Part shown: positions 21,801-33,200 of the stretch, piece by piece | Position numbering within the stretch: position 1 is the first letter of the stretch | How the letters are laid out: every line of letters begins with the position of its first letter | Source of the DNA: Dactylorhiza incarnata | Taxonomy: Eukaryota; Streptophyta; Magnoliopsida; Asparagales; Orchidaceae | Length of the DNA stretch: 64,000 nucleotides | Assembly: GCA_033032865.1 (NCBI GenBank) | Contig: JAWHQI010000305.1 | Location: forward strand, 310,001 to 374,000 | Direction of reading: 5' to 3' | Made by a program: the position numbers and the translations under genes | Notes under the pieces: model-generated | Database searches by the model: none | What the model was told of the DNA's origin: nothing | Seen by the model: only the letters and a program-made list of their open reading frames with translations

Positions 21801-21911
21801 TATGTGATCTTGGAGGCCCTCAGGTCAGGGGGGTATCGCCTCCAGAATGTTGAGGGAATCCCCCTTAGTAATACTTGGAGTGGCGACGATCTTAAACGTT
21901 TTTATCCTTAA
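18849..21911 (+). CDS. pol: Tat pol: RT, RNase H, archaeal-type RNase H and integrase (1020 codons)
   Basis: The enzyme set copies element RNA to DNA and inserts it. Domains in order: RT (about residues 30-260; LDAFSGYHQIRMHSPD, MPFGLRNAGATYQ), Ty3-type RNase H/tether (about 280-430), archaeal-type RNase H (about 450-575; D457 in FADGAS, E494 in NNQAEYEA, D519 in FTDSMVV, D in ARADQLAK) and integrase (about 660-1000). The integrase has an HHCC finger (HSGECGSHSG...CQKC), catalytic D in WGMDLVGP, D796 in VTDNGPQF and E832 in GQVEAANK, with D-35-E spacing. The RT active site reads YVDS (174-177) instead of YxDD, so the second metal-binding Asp is absent. The first ATG shown lies just after an in-frame TAG, so the natural start was upstream. 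Confidence 0.95.
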   Translation: MPGIDADVACHRLNLDPNVRPIRQKKRKVSPTLAGPIREEVGKLLEVGFVEEIQYPGWVSNVVMVKKGDGRWRMCVDFTMLNKACPKDCYPLPRIDALVDSAVGFPVMSFLDAFSGYHQIRMHSPDVKDVSFITDDGCYCYKMMPFGLRNAGATYQRMMDRVFREQKGRNLEVYVDSLMVKSRDVESHLQDLVETFATLWRFKMRLDPSKCVFGASRGKFLGHLLTPEGVEPNLDKVKAILELESPKNAKEIQRLTGKLAGLSRFLSRAGEKCSPFFKALRQGQKFEWTPECEKAFQALKEQLTRAPLLQGPREGEDLFLYLGVGVEAVSSVLVREEGKKQLPIYYVSRVLKKAELRYPVLEKLAFALIISARKLRPYFQAHSIRVVTDHPLRNIMEGVEHSGRLAKWSVELSEFDVSFIPRLSMKAQAVADFLAEYVKEVDGPEPAGLVAWDLFADGASGKSSLGGGVILVSPHGTRIEQAIQIRFPVTNNQAEYEAVVAGLRLAKELEIRDVKVFTDSMVVASQVRGEFEAKEPTLQRYLAKVRDLVGWFHTFSIQHIPREENARADQLAKHGPRAGGTVTELFHPSIEEGELMEIDRRTSWIDPILTFLTSGKFPEGDLDKRRFRYKSAYYMMREGSLYRKTLAGLLARCVMEDEVPRVLEEIHSGECGSHSGSQTLEKRVLRQGYFWPTLRKDAMEFTKKCQKCQLFAPLQLQPAQRLRTITAPWPFAIWGMDLVGPLPQASGQRRFLLVMIDYFSKWVEVKALAKTTSQVIKNFIWGEIICRHRLPLAIVTDNGPQFASDELITFCGQVGIDLRFASVHHPRSNGQVEAANKVIVNLLKKKVENLKGNWVEQLPSVLWALRTTPNTATGETPFKLSHGSEAVLPVEFEVRSPRVVAAEEGDEDWRIGNEEEQRLSLDMVEELRDLATVRQEEVKRRMARYFDKNIRIKQFIPGDLVLKKVDGAGRSANVGKLQPNWEGPYVILEALRSGGYRLQNVEGIPLSNTWSGDDLKRFYP

Positions 21912-21999
21912 TGAATATGTTGATTGTCTTTTTGGTCATACCTCTTACTCCAGCTTAAAATAGTTACTCTGGCCGATGGGAGCACAGGTTGGTAAGGTT

Positions 22000-23400
22000 C
22001 CACGAAGAGGAATTGCATCGCGAAAGCATCGAGCACTTCCACCTCCAATCGGTAAGGGGACTGTGAAGGCGTTGAGTTCCTCCACCTCCAGGTGCGCTAA
22101 GCACCAAGGACATGGACAGGTACTTCCACCTCCAGTCAGATTGGGAAGGCGTTGAGTTCCTCTGCCTCCAGGTGAAGGTAAGCACCTAGGACGCGGACGG
22201 GTACTTCCACCTCTAATCGGTAAGGGGACTGGGAAGGCGTTTAGTTCCTCCACCTCCAGGTGCGCTAAGCACCAAGGACATGGACGGGTACTTCCACCTC
22301 CAGTCAGATTGGGAAGGCGTTGAGTTCCTCTGCCTCCAGGTGAAGGTAAGCACCTAGGACGCGGACGGGTACTTCCACCTCCAATCGGTAAGGGGACTGG
22401 GAAGGCGTTGAGTTCCTCCACCTCCAGGTGCGCTAAGCACCAAGGACATGGATGGGTACTTCCACCTCCAGTCAGATTGGGAAGGCGTTGAGTTCCTCTG
22501 CCTCCAGGTGAAGGTAAGCACCTAGGACGCGGACGGGTACTTCCACCTCCAATCGGTAAGGGGACTGGGAAGGCGTTGAGTTCCTCCACCTCCAGGTGCG
22601 CTAAGCACCAAGGACATGGACGTGTACTTCCACCTCCAGTCAGACTGGGAAGGCGTTGAGTTCCTCCACCTCCAGGTGCGCTAAGCACCAAGGACATGGA
22701 CGGGTACTTCCACCTCCAGTCAGATTGGGAAGGCGTTGAGTTCCTCTGCCTCCAGGTGAAGGTAAGCACCAAGGACATGGACGGGTACTTCCACCTCCAG
22801 TCAGATTGGGAAGGCGTTGAGTTCCTCTGCCTTCAGGTGAAGGTAAGCACCTAGGACGCGGACGGGTACTTCCACCTCCAATCGGTAAGGGGACTGGGAA
22901 GGCGTTGAGTTCCTCCACCTACAGGTGCGCTAAGCACCAAGGACATGGACGGGTACTTCTACCTCCAGTCAGATTGGGAAGGCGTTGAGTTCCTCTGCCT
23001 CCAGGTGAAGGTAAGCACCTAGGACGCGGACGGGTACTTCCACCTCCAATCGGTAAGGGGACTGGGAAGGCGTTGAGTTCCTCCACCTCCAGGTGCGCTA
23101 AGCACCAAGGACATGGACGGGTACTTCCACCTCCAGTCAGTTTGGGAAGGCGTTGAGTTCTTCTGCCTCCAGGTGAAGGTAAGCACCTAGGACGCGGACG
23201 GGTACTTCCACCTCCAATCGGTAAGGGGACTGGGAAGGCGTTGAGTTCCTCTGTCTCCAGGTGAGCTAAGCACCTAGGACGTGGATGAGTACTTCCACCT
23301 CCAGTCGGGCTGGGAAGGCGTTAAGTTCCTCTGCCTCCAAGTGAGCTAAGCACCTAAGACGTGGATGGGTACTTCCACCTCCAGTTGAGCTCTGCTCCCT
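22000..23400. repeat. 168-bp composite tandem array upstream of B's 3' LTR
   Basis: Two related half-units alternate: one with CCAGTCAGATTGGGAAGGCG, one with CCAATCGGTAAGGGGACTGG. Each is followed by GTTGAGTTCCTC and a splice-like GGTGAAGGTAAGCACC or GGTGCGCTAAGCACC. Tandem starts at 22121 and 22289 give a 168-bp period, about eight copies, one of them irregular near 22620-22800. Non-coding; related inverted text occurs in A near 1500-1550. Confidence 0.85.
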
Positions 23401-23824
23401 GGAAGGTGTTGAGTTCCCTCCACCTCAGGTCGGAGTTAATCCGACCCAAGGTGTTGATCTTTCTCCACCTCCAGTTGGGCTCGGCCCATAGGAGGGTTCT
23501 TAAGTGGAGAAAGGTTTTCCTCCCACCTCAGGTCGAGCTCGGCTCGACTAGAGGTGCTGAGTTTTTCCTCCACCTCAGGTCGGGGTTAATCCGACCCAAG
23601 GTGTCGAGCTTTCTCCACCTCCAGTCGGGCTCGACCCATAGGAGGGCTCTTTAGTGGAGAAAGGTTCACCTTCCGTCTCAAGACAGGATCAACCGAAAGG
23701 CTTGACAGAGGTTCCCCGATGACGGATCCTTTCGTGGATTCCCCTAAAGTCCCATCTACTCGTCAAATAGGTGGGTTGAACTTTCTTTCCGAGCTTGGAA
23801 CAAGCTCGCAAAGAGCGGGGATTG

Positions 23825-24777
23825 TGTACAACCCTCATATTTCCCGAGTCGGTGCGACCCGACCCAGATGAAGCCAAGATAGCAAGGGTGGCCAGGACGG
23901 ACAAAACGACCACGTGGGGCGGTCGAAACCGACCAAGGCAAAGAGAGGCCGCGGGGAAGGCGGGGGGAGCACCCGCTCCCCCGACTCTCTTCGGGCGAGT
24001 GGGAGGGGCCTCCCACTCGCCAATCACCCTTAGGCGAGTGGGAGAGACCCTCCCACTCACCCGGGCGAGTGGGAGGGGCCCTCCCACTCGCCGGGCGAGT
24101 GGGAGGGGCCCTCCCACTCGCCGGGCGAGTGGGAGGGGCACTCCCACTCGCCGGGCGAGTGGGAGGAGCCCTCCCACTCGCCGGCCACCTTGGGGGCGAG
24201 TGGGAGGGGCCCTCCCACTCGCCACCCCCCTTTGGGCGAGTGGGAGGGATTCCCCCACTCGCCCGGTACATTGGGGGGAGATCGGCATGGCCTCCCGTGA
24301 GGGGGGAAGTGGGCATCTCGAGTCCCACTCGCTCCCCCTCATGCGTTGATCGTTCGTGGTCATGGTTGGACTGCGGATAGCAGGATTTTGGCTATCCGCA
24401 GTTCATTTTTGGGAAAGTCTATAAATAGACCCCCATGGGCACCTTGGGAAGGGTTGGTTCCTACCCCCTCCCTCGCGTGTGAGCAAGCACTACCCCTCCC
24501 CTCCCCCTGTCATTGAAGGCGGACGGTGAGGTGATCCTTAGTGCCCTCCAAGGTGCCCAGGCTCAGCATTGGCTTGGGAGGGGAAGTTTCGAGTGAGCTT
24601 CCGGGTGTGTGGTGGGACCTCCGCGCTGCAGCTTAAGGGGTCCATTCGTGGATTCAAGTGTTCATCAAGTCCAAATCTCCCAGTTCCTAGTGACCGGTCA
24701 AAGGTCTAGGCTAGGGTCGAGTAAGGGTTAGTCGCAACCCCCTTTCGAACGCTGAGACCGGGAAACTAGTTTCAACA
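23825..24777 (+). repeat. 3' LTR of element B
   Basis: 953 bp, TGTACAACCC...AGTTTCAACA, preceded by the polypurine tract 23811-23824 and followed by the TSD ATGAT. It is almost identical to the 5' LTR. Confidence 0.95.
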
Positions 24778-24782
24778 ATGAT

Positions 24783-25890
24783 GTAGTTATGTGACAATAT
24801 ATTTTCTTGGGATCCTTTAATGTTTGTTTTATATTAGTTTTTTAATTTGTAGCTATTATTTTGTAGGGATAATATATGAGAAGCTTAGAGATGATGACTA
24901 AATTTTAAAGAAATTAGTTTTATGTAACAATCTATTTTGAAAATGACGTAGTTATGTCACAATATATTTTGCAGAGATCATTCTATGTTTGTTTTAAAAT
25001 TTTAAACATTGGAGTATGAATAGCCGGTCGGGGTACAAATATAATTTTGAGGGGTATAAATATTTATGGGCTATAAATAGCCATTTATGATGTACAAATA
25101 ACATTACCCTAATAATATAGATCCTCAAATATTATCGAAATTTGGAAAGTAATTTTTTAAAAACCGGCTACTAATTAATAAAGATATATCGTTACTTATA
25201 TTTTTAGATTTATTATTATCCCTTTTCTATTTTCTAACAACATTTATATATAAGAGAAATCATTTAATTAGTAAATTACGCATTTATTTAATTTCGATCC
25301 AGCCGAGTCTAGGACTGCACGTCATTAGTCCCATGACCCGCATTTTGGACCGTGCGATCTCGAAGATATTGCTATTATTCACGAACTATTTGCTAATCTC
25401 AGAAATATAGACAATATTATTCGGGTTCAGATTTGAAATTGAAAAATACGAATCTTAATCAAATATTCACGAATCGATTCCCGAATTATTCATGAACTAT
25501 TTGATTTGCGAACAACCCTTGATACAATAACAGAGAGGAGGAAGAGAGGGAAATATAAGCGATGTCCATCATCGGGACCTCTTTTCTTGAAGTGGTGCGA
25601 GTCGAAGACGGCATCAAAGACGACAAGGCTGGTGGCACTGGAAGCGCAAAACGGCTACGACGGGTGTCAGCGCCGGCCGATGTTCCTTGGCAAGTTTAAT
25701 GGACCTTCGATTGTGGGGAAGCCCGAAGCAACTGACGTCGAGGGAGCGGTCGTCACGAGGCGTCCGACTTCGAAGGTGGGGCCGGCTTGGAGGGAGGCAG
25801 GGGGCAGTGCGTCGAGGCTACAAGTAGGCGTCACCAAGAGCACAACCTCGGTGTGCGGTTTAGGGCAAGGTGCTCGTAGAGTTGTAGTAG
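24783..25890. other. AT-rich intergenic DNA, no gene recognised
   Basis: The first about 250 bp continue the MULE-flanking DNA and repeat segments seen at 17450-17569. After that there is unstructured AT-rich sequence. An open frame of 131 codons at 25506-25901 shows no motif I recognise and is not called as a gene. Confidence 0.5.
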
Positions 25891-25900
25891 TTTTAAAATA

Positions 25901-26329
25901 GGGCACTGTTATATATAGACCATGTTTGACTATATACAAACCAATTTTTATGAGTTATTACGAGCCTTTTAAAAATACGCCTTGTACATGCATTTTTAGG
26001 AAAAGTGTTCAACACAAAAATTGTAGATCTCGTCGAGATCTACAACTTCCGTGTTGAACATTTTTTCTAAAAATGCATGGATAAGGCGTATTTTCAAAAA
26101 TTCGTAAAAAATTCGCTATAGTTACGATCAGGGCGGCAATACGCCTTGTGCGTGCATTTTTAGGAAAAGTGTTCAACACGAAAGTTGTAGATCTCGACGA
26201 GATCTACAATTTTCGTGTTGAACACTTTTCCTAAAAATGAATGTACAAGGCGTATTTTTAAAAGACTCATAATAACTCATAAAAATTGGTTTGTATATAG
26301 CTAAATATGGTCTATATATAACAATGCCC
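25901..26329. mobile_element. Foldback MITE 1 with 8-bp TSD
   Basis: Long terminal inverted repeats (GGGCACTGTTATATATAGAC, inverted at the right end with few changes) are flanked by TTAAAATA (25893-25900 and 26330-26337). The interior holds two near-perfect hairpins, 25978-26090 and 26140-26256, each built on the arm GTAGATCTCG/CGAGATCTAC. It has no coding capacity. An 8-bp AT-rich duplication fits hAT-like transposition; the superfamily is uncertain. Confidence 0.75.
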
Positions 26330-26469
26330 TTAAAATAAAATGTGAGTTATTATGATGTACGGATATTCAAAACTGGGGTGCCATTAATAATTCTCTAGTT
26401 AATCCATTTAACCTTGAGAAGGTAAAGAGAGAGTTCACATACAACATTTGCGATAAATGCTTTAAATAA

Positions 26470-26883
26470 ATGAGTTGTTAAAGACACCGCAGTTTTGGCT
26501 AGACGCATCACTTTCTCCTAATTTTTCGCGCCTTCTGGAAATAAGTCTTGTACATGCATTTTTAGGAAAAGTATTCAACATGAAAGCTGTAGATTTCGTC
26601 GAGATCTACAATTTTCGTGTTGAACAGTTTTCCTAAAAAATGCACATACAAGACATATTTCCAAAAGGCGCGAAATCTGGGCGTATTTCCAAAGTACGCC
26701 TTGTACATGCATTTTTAGGAAAAAATGTTCCACACGAAAGTTGTAGATCTCGTCAAAATCTACAACTTTCGTGTGGAACATTTTTTCCTAAAAATGCATG
26801 TACAAAGCTTATTTCCAGAAGACGCGAAAAATTATGAGAAAGTACTGCGCCTAGCCAAAACTGCGATGCCTTTAACAACTCCC
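26470..26883. mobile_element. Foldback MITE 2 with 8-bp TSD
   Basis: Ends ATGAGTTGTTAAAG and the inverse of GGGAGTTGTTAAAG are flanked by TTAAATAA (26462-26469 and 26884-26891). The arms share CGCAGTTTTGGCTA and AATTTTTCGCG. Two internal hairpins (about 26553-26668 and 26695-26815) are of the same type as in MITE 1, so the two are related. Confidence 0.7.
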
Positions 26884-26891
26884 TTAAATAA

Positions 26892-27095
26892 TTCCGCGCC
26901 TTTTAGAAATACGCCTTGTACATGCATTTTTAGTAAAAGTATCCAACACGAAAGTTGCAAATCTCGTCAAAATCTACAACTTTCGTGTTGGACAATTTTC
27001 CTAAAAATGTATGTACAAGGCGTATTTCTAAAATGTGTGAAAAATTAGTAGAAAGTACGGTGCGATTAGCCAAAACTGCGGTGCTAATCATTGGG
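26892..27095. mobile_element. Foldback MITE 3, partial
   Basis: One hairpin (about 26905-27024) with the same ACGCCTTGTACATGCATTTT core, plus a right arm containing AGCCAAAACTGCGGTG. The left arm is missing and no duplication is found. Confidence 0.6.
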
Positions 27096-27120
27096 AGAAG
27101 AAATATGAACGAACTAAAAG

Positions 27121-27211
27121 CCATATCGGCGCAGGCGACGAAGCTGGAAGTTATTTAGATGGTATAACTAAAAGCTGGCCGGCAAACCATATCGGCGCAG
27201 GCGACGAAGCT
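27121..27211. repeat. 66-bp direct duplication upstream of the LRR gene
   Basis: A 25-bp segment starting CCATATCGGCGCAGGCGACG occurs at 27121 and again at 27187. It is 60-150 bp before the predicted start codon, within the presumed promoter or 5' UTR. Confidence 0.7.
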
Positions 27212-27270
27212 TCTCGGAGAAAGTAATCAAAAGTTTTCTCACGGGGACTTGACCGGAGAGACCAAAAGTC

Positions 27271-30200
27271 ATGGATCGTCTCCTCAAGCAAGCGAGAGCA
27301 TCTGGATCTCTCAATCTTTCTAATCGCTCTCTTAGGTCAGTCTTGTTTATCCTCCTCCGCCCTGATCTATTTAGATGGTATAACTATAGCTAGAATTCTC
27401 TGTGCCGGAGGATTTTCATGTTAGATGATCCAGCTTCGGACTTAAAAGTCTACTCGTTCTGAATGCTGTAACAGAGAATTTTAAATTCTTACTAGAAGAG
27501 CGGTGGTGGATTTCCTTGAAGACTTCATAGCTGTAGATTCCAAGAAGTATTATTGGAAGAAACATGGTGAATGACAACATTTCAAGGTCTACATAAGTAG
27601 GAAATGATGGAACGAAATTTAGCTCGCGTGGATCAACTACATCGAAATCAGCAACCGGCAATGCGCGATCAATGTGTGCAGTGATTTATGCTAATTGTTA
27701 ACATGATCTTCATGAACCAAACTCCGTTCTCTGTCATGTGTGATGTATCTCAATGCTGGTCCTTTTCTCTCCCTCCTAAAGTGTTTGAGTGTCTTTGTTA
27801 CTCTCACAACCTAGCACCCACGCGTGATCAATTTGATCCTCAGGATCAAAGTATGATATTTGTTGGATACTCTAAATCCCCAAAACGCTATGTTTTGCTA
27901 TGATCCCACCACCTCTCCGGCAGTTGTATCATGGATATGACCTTCCTTGAAGATAAGGCTTCCATCGACACCTCCCTCGTTTACTCCTACGATGCCTCTC
28001 CCTGTTGTACTGGACACAGACTATGAAACAACTCAATCTCCTCCTCTCGATTGTCCACATATCTCTAATCCTTCATATCATCATCATGCTCGCCGTTGGA
28101 AGCGTAGCTCCGCTGCTGCTGAACATGCTGAACAATCCCTAGTACTGATCACTTGATTGTAGGTCCTCTTGTACAACCGTCTTCGCCACTCACACCACCA
28201 GTTGGGCTTTCAGATGTAGATTTGCCTATGCATTAAGAAAATGTAAATGTTCTTGCACATCTCACATGTAACAAAATTATCTATGGTGCGAGTTCTCTTG
28301 TTTATGGTCGCTTCTCGGGGATGTTCTCTTTATCAGTTGGATGTGAAAATGCTTTCTTCCACATTGATCTCTCCAAAACCCTCTATACATAGCAACCTCC
28401 CGACTTTGAGTGACCATGAGAGTCTCTAGCATGCCGTTGAAGAAGTCTCTCCACGCCCCGATGCAATTGCCGCATACATGGTTTGACAAATTCAACACTG
28501 CACTTCAACAAGTTGGGTTTATTTGAAGTAAATCATACACGCTCCTCTTCTTCCATTGGAGGACTCATGATATTGTCATCTTACTTGATAATTAAGATGA
28601 TATTATCATTATATAGGACAGAGTTGTCGATATCTCTAAGGTCAAAAACACATCTGACTTCGAACTTACATACAAAGGATTTTGGACATCTTCACTATTT
28701 CTTAGGTATCGTGGTACTAAGTAATTATAAGCTACCACAACTATCTCAGGGGAAGTATACTCTTGATCTTCTAGTTTCAGTACACCTATGGATTCCATCT
28801 TCATGTTATCTCAATTGAAATTACCTTATGACACATATGAATTAGATTCAAGATAGTACAGACGATTAGTTTGAAGTCTCATCTACCTCACAATTACTTA
28901 ATACAATATAGCTTTTGCAATAAGCATTGTGAGCCAGTACATGCAAAGTCGTTTGATCTCTCATATGAATACTTGCTCGATTGATGATCAAAGATCTATA
29001 AGTCTCTATGATATTCTTGGGAGAAAATTTGGTTATGTTGCACAGTAAGAAACAAAAAGGTTGTAGCCCGCTCATCCACATAAGCCGAATATAGATCAAT
29101 GACACAAACAGTCTTTGAGTTGGTATGACTTAACTCTCGTATTACAAAACTTGGAATTACTAATAGATCGTGCCTCCTAATCATTTTCTGTCAATAGTTG
29201 GCTTGCATAATTATTCGTCTGGAGGCCCTAGGTAATGCCTCTAACTAGTTGAGTATCTTAAGGACATATCCATGCTATTTAGTGATTTCGCGCATTCTAC
29301 AGAATTTGGTGAATTCATATTTATGTTTTTGATGAAATTCGTTGGAAGTCTAATTGGAAATAGAGTCTTTTACTTACGCTAACATAGTTATGCTCATAAT
29401 AATTTGATGCGTTGATGGGCCTATAATTTCGTATATTTAACTATTATTGTATCATGACACAATACGATTTACAGAAAATGTCCTCGCCTATGCTTGGTGT
29501 TGCTGAAACAAACCCTGGGCAAAACTGAAAGGGAAAGGTCGATCGACCACAAGCCTAATCGAGGAGACTCATTGAGGGCTTCTGAAATTTCTGCAGAAGG
29601 AGAGGAACCAAACTCCAGTTTCACTTGTCTGAAATCTCAGAAATACGAGGGGGAGAAAATGCCTCTCACTGAAAATAATCGCTGACGGTAAGACTGGGCT
29701 TACCTGCTAGCAGAAGGCTTCTCAATTTCTGACACAGAGAAGGAAAGGGATAGTCGATCGAGGCCTGGAGTCAATGGAGAAACACCGGAAAAGATTCCTA
29801 AACGCAGCAGGTTTGCCGACTCCTGCGTATGGACGAAGAGTCTGAGATTAGCGCCTACCCAGATCGTCGGGACTGTGAACTGTTTCGACGATGTGAGAGG
29901 AGAGGGAATTGATGGTCGACTGCGTGATTTAGGCTTTCGACAGGGAGAGTCGCCACTGGAATCGGGAGAGGGGTCGTGAGGGAGAAGAGATGAGCGACGG
30001 TTTTCCTTTTACCGAGCGCTTACGGGATAATAAAGAGGTGTGAGAGGCTAGGGCGACATTTATGAATGGAAACCGCACAGTGGCCTTTAATTGGGGAAAT
30101 TAGGCATTTAAAATTTTATTAATTTTTTTTTGCCACTCACTAATTGGCAGGTCTGCGCGTCATGCTCTCGCACCAACACTAAAATGCGTCGAATAATTTT

Positions 30201-33200
30201 CCAACAATTTCAATTAATCTATTGATTAACACACAAAAATTAACCATACTAAAATCGTATCTCGACAAAACACTGGCTCGATTAATTTTGCTAAAGGTCG
30301 GACCCTGAAATTAAAATTTACTACTGCATTAAATTACGGATGTTACACTTTCAATCGAAGCTACACGATCAATGCCCGTGCTCCAACTTGTGGGGAGTGT
30401 GGTCTTATTCTTGTGTATATATTGCAATTGGTCCCACATGACCTATATATGAGTTGAAGACCATGTTGCGTATCTATATTTATGTACGCGCGTACCCATT
30501 AAGAAATAAGTTCATATTTCCATTTCCACAAATATCAAAATTTGCAAATTTGTTATGTTCATTAGTTTAGGTTGGTGATTTGTAATTTAAATTTGGCGTC
30601 AATGTTGGAAAGATTGGAGCGTTGTAAAGCATCAACATTTGCTACATTACCACATATGCAGAAAAAACTACTATTCCTGAAGACACCTCAATCAATTTTT
30701 AATTTTTTAGTTTACTAAAAAGCTTACATTTCTTTTGAAATAAAATTTAATTAGCATCCTCATTTATTCTCCTAGAACATCTGCTGTAAAATAAGTGCAG
30801 TGTACACTATAATCTAGTTGTAGACACCAAGCTGCCCCAAATGCAGTATTGCCAAAGTTATTACTGGATTATGAAGGGAACCATCATGATTCCTTTGGCA
30901 TTCATTTCATGGGATCAACTACAACCATAATTAAGATGGTTTCTTAGTGCTAATGGAAGTTTTAGCAATAAATGTATGAAAGTTGTGGCCTCTCAGAGTT
31001 CTTGGGAAATGGGAATCAAGATCCTCATAGTCTGAACTGCATTATTTATTAACATTTCATTAATTAATTGTGTTTCATACATATCTCATTCATTTCATTG
31101 TGCAAGAATCAATACCGTATTTATTTAAGGGGGGCTCTATTTTTGACTTTAATTGTTACAGGGAGGTGCCAAATGAAGTTTATAGAAACTTGGATACCGT
31201 TGGCGAGGATGATAAGTGGTGGGAGGTGAATTACCCTTTATTTCTTCATAGTGCCATCATATACAAAATCTGTTAGAAACCTCTTATTGCTTTTTCTCTC
31301 TTACAAATCATGTTTATTAAATCATACAGGGTGTGGAGTTACAAAAGCTTATATTGGCTCACAATGACCTAGAGGTACTAAGAGAAGATATGAGAAACTT
31401 AACAATGTTATCCATCCTGAACATTAGTCACAACAGATTATCCTGCCTTCCTGCAGCCATAGGAGAGTAAGCTAATCTTACTAATTGGAAAAGTTAAAGA
31501 AAGCAAGATACAATTTCACGTTATATTTTTGTGATATCTAATCAAATTGTTTTTGTTCGCCAGACTTAATTTACTAAAATCATTGGATGTGTCATTTAAC
31601 TCTCTAGCAAGTATCCCTGAAGCGATCGGCACTTCAAGTTCTTTAGTGAAGTATGCTCGTTTTTATGCTGCCATAAGATATATTTTAAATTTTCAAAGGA
31701 AAGTTTTTTTTTTTACTTTAGCTGCATGCACTATTTGAGAACTGTTTTCATTATATTTTTTCAAATGCAAGACAATTACAAATAGATGCTAAAGATAATT
31801 AGCTGATGCCAGCAGAGTCAGGACAAGCTGGAGTGTGATTTCACTTCTAAGGGGTTAACTGAGAAACGACTATGAACGAAGGAATTTTAGTGTCTTCCGG
31901 AGAGGAGAGGACCGATTATTTTTATTTTTTGGGTGTGTGTGTGTGTGGGGGGGGGGGTGACAGTAGGAGATGGGAGACAATAGAGAAAAGAGAAACTATA
32001 CTTGACGACAATTCATTTCATTCTTCAAAACTACCCTACATATTACAACAGTCCTTTTATGTACTATTTATTAATCATAATTAACATTGACGGATCTATC
32101 TATTATGAGCTTCGTGCTTGGTTATTATCCTTAGATTTTTATTATATCATCTGGTGTTATTGTTCATTGTCGTTACGTCAGTTTTTAAGTAAGTCCAAGT
32201 GTTTGGACTTATTTACAATTATGCCCCTTGTAAGTATATTTAAAGGATCCCTTTGTGTCTTGTAATGGTAAGCAAGAATTAGTCTCTTCTTCCCTTGTCT
32301 TGTTTATGAGATCTTGGTAGCTGTCTCCTCTCGAGCACACTCCGCCTAGGAAGCCGCGCTTCCGACTCCACTGTACCTTTCAACCACTACTCCGACCGAG
32401 CACATAACAACTTGGTATCAGAGACACGTGATCCTCCCCAACAACGGTACAATTCCCTGCTACCGCTTCCCCTTTTCCCCGTTGCAATCAATAGTGTTAA
32501 TCCACGATTCCACTGGTTTCTGCGTATCACCTCCAATAGCCGATAGTGTTACCGCCTCCAACCGCACGCGCAAGCCTTTCTCTGAAGTTCAAAGTTTCAA
32601 TGCCCTCTGCACCCTGTCAACGACCTAGGCCAGCAGAGCAACACACCTCTCGTTCGTTGACATCGGGCTACTGGATGATCCTTCTCGACCGCGGCTTCTG
32701 CTGCCTTCACAGGGATTCCGCCGCCCAGAACCCTATCCCGCGACATCGACGTTGCTCCCAGTCTTCGTTGTTCGCAACTCTGCTCACCATCGACGCTAAT
32801 CACGTCGCCTTCCTCCTGCTAATAGCTGTAGTTGACGTCTTATTCTTGTCTTCTAACTATCGATCCGACAGCGTCTGCGCCACACCTCTTCTTTCGAAAT
32901 GCACGTCGTTCTGCCTCCTCCAGGCACGATATGCTGTCAGTCCGATATTCTCCTTTTTGAGCCCCACACAGCAGCCGACGATCGTAATAGCACATTATTC
33001 TTTGTTTTTTAGCCCACACAGCCGACAACTTCTCTATTTCGAGCCTGAGCCCTTTTTATCGAGCCCCCAACAGCGCAACGCCCTTTTTCTCGAGCCCTCG
33101 ACAACGTAAATTATATATTAGAACAAAAATGAGGGTGTTCATTTTTGCCTCATCACAGAGAAGCATTGCGGCTCTCCCTGAAACTCACAATCAGCCGTCT

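Larger units (their letters stand above)
17575..24777 (+). mobile_element. Element B: pol-only Tat-lineage Ty3/Gypsy retrotransposon
   Basis: Flanked by the 5-bp duplication ATGAT (17570-17574 and 24778-24782), with LTRs of 949 and 953 bp that look almost identical, which implies a recent insertion. After the left LTR come the primer-site region TGGTGCGGTGAGCGTGG, a short gag start, a large gag-protease deletion, RT-RNase H-aRNase H-integrase, a composite tandem array, the polypurine tract AAGAGCGGGGATTG and the right LTR. The second, archaeal-type RNase H domain is the hallmark of the Tat group. It cannot be autonomous because gag and protease are missing. Confidence 0.95.

Noticed and set aside
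21945..22918. 277-codon minus-strand ORF over the composite array
   Set aside because: The frame stays open only because the repeat is periodic; the product is a repetition of short Pro/Gly-rich text with no domain.
25506..25901. 131-codon plus-strand ORF upstream of the MITE cluster
   Set aside because: No recognisable domain, no supporting splice or promoter pattern, and it ends at the MITE target site. It could be a fragment, but there is no evidence for a gene.
32546..33109. 187-codon ORF in element I
   Set aside because: It lies in the leader between primer site and gag, with Ser/Pro/Leu-rich composition and no domain.
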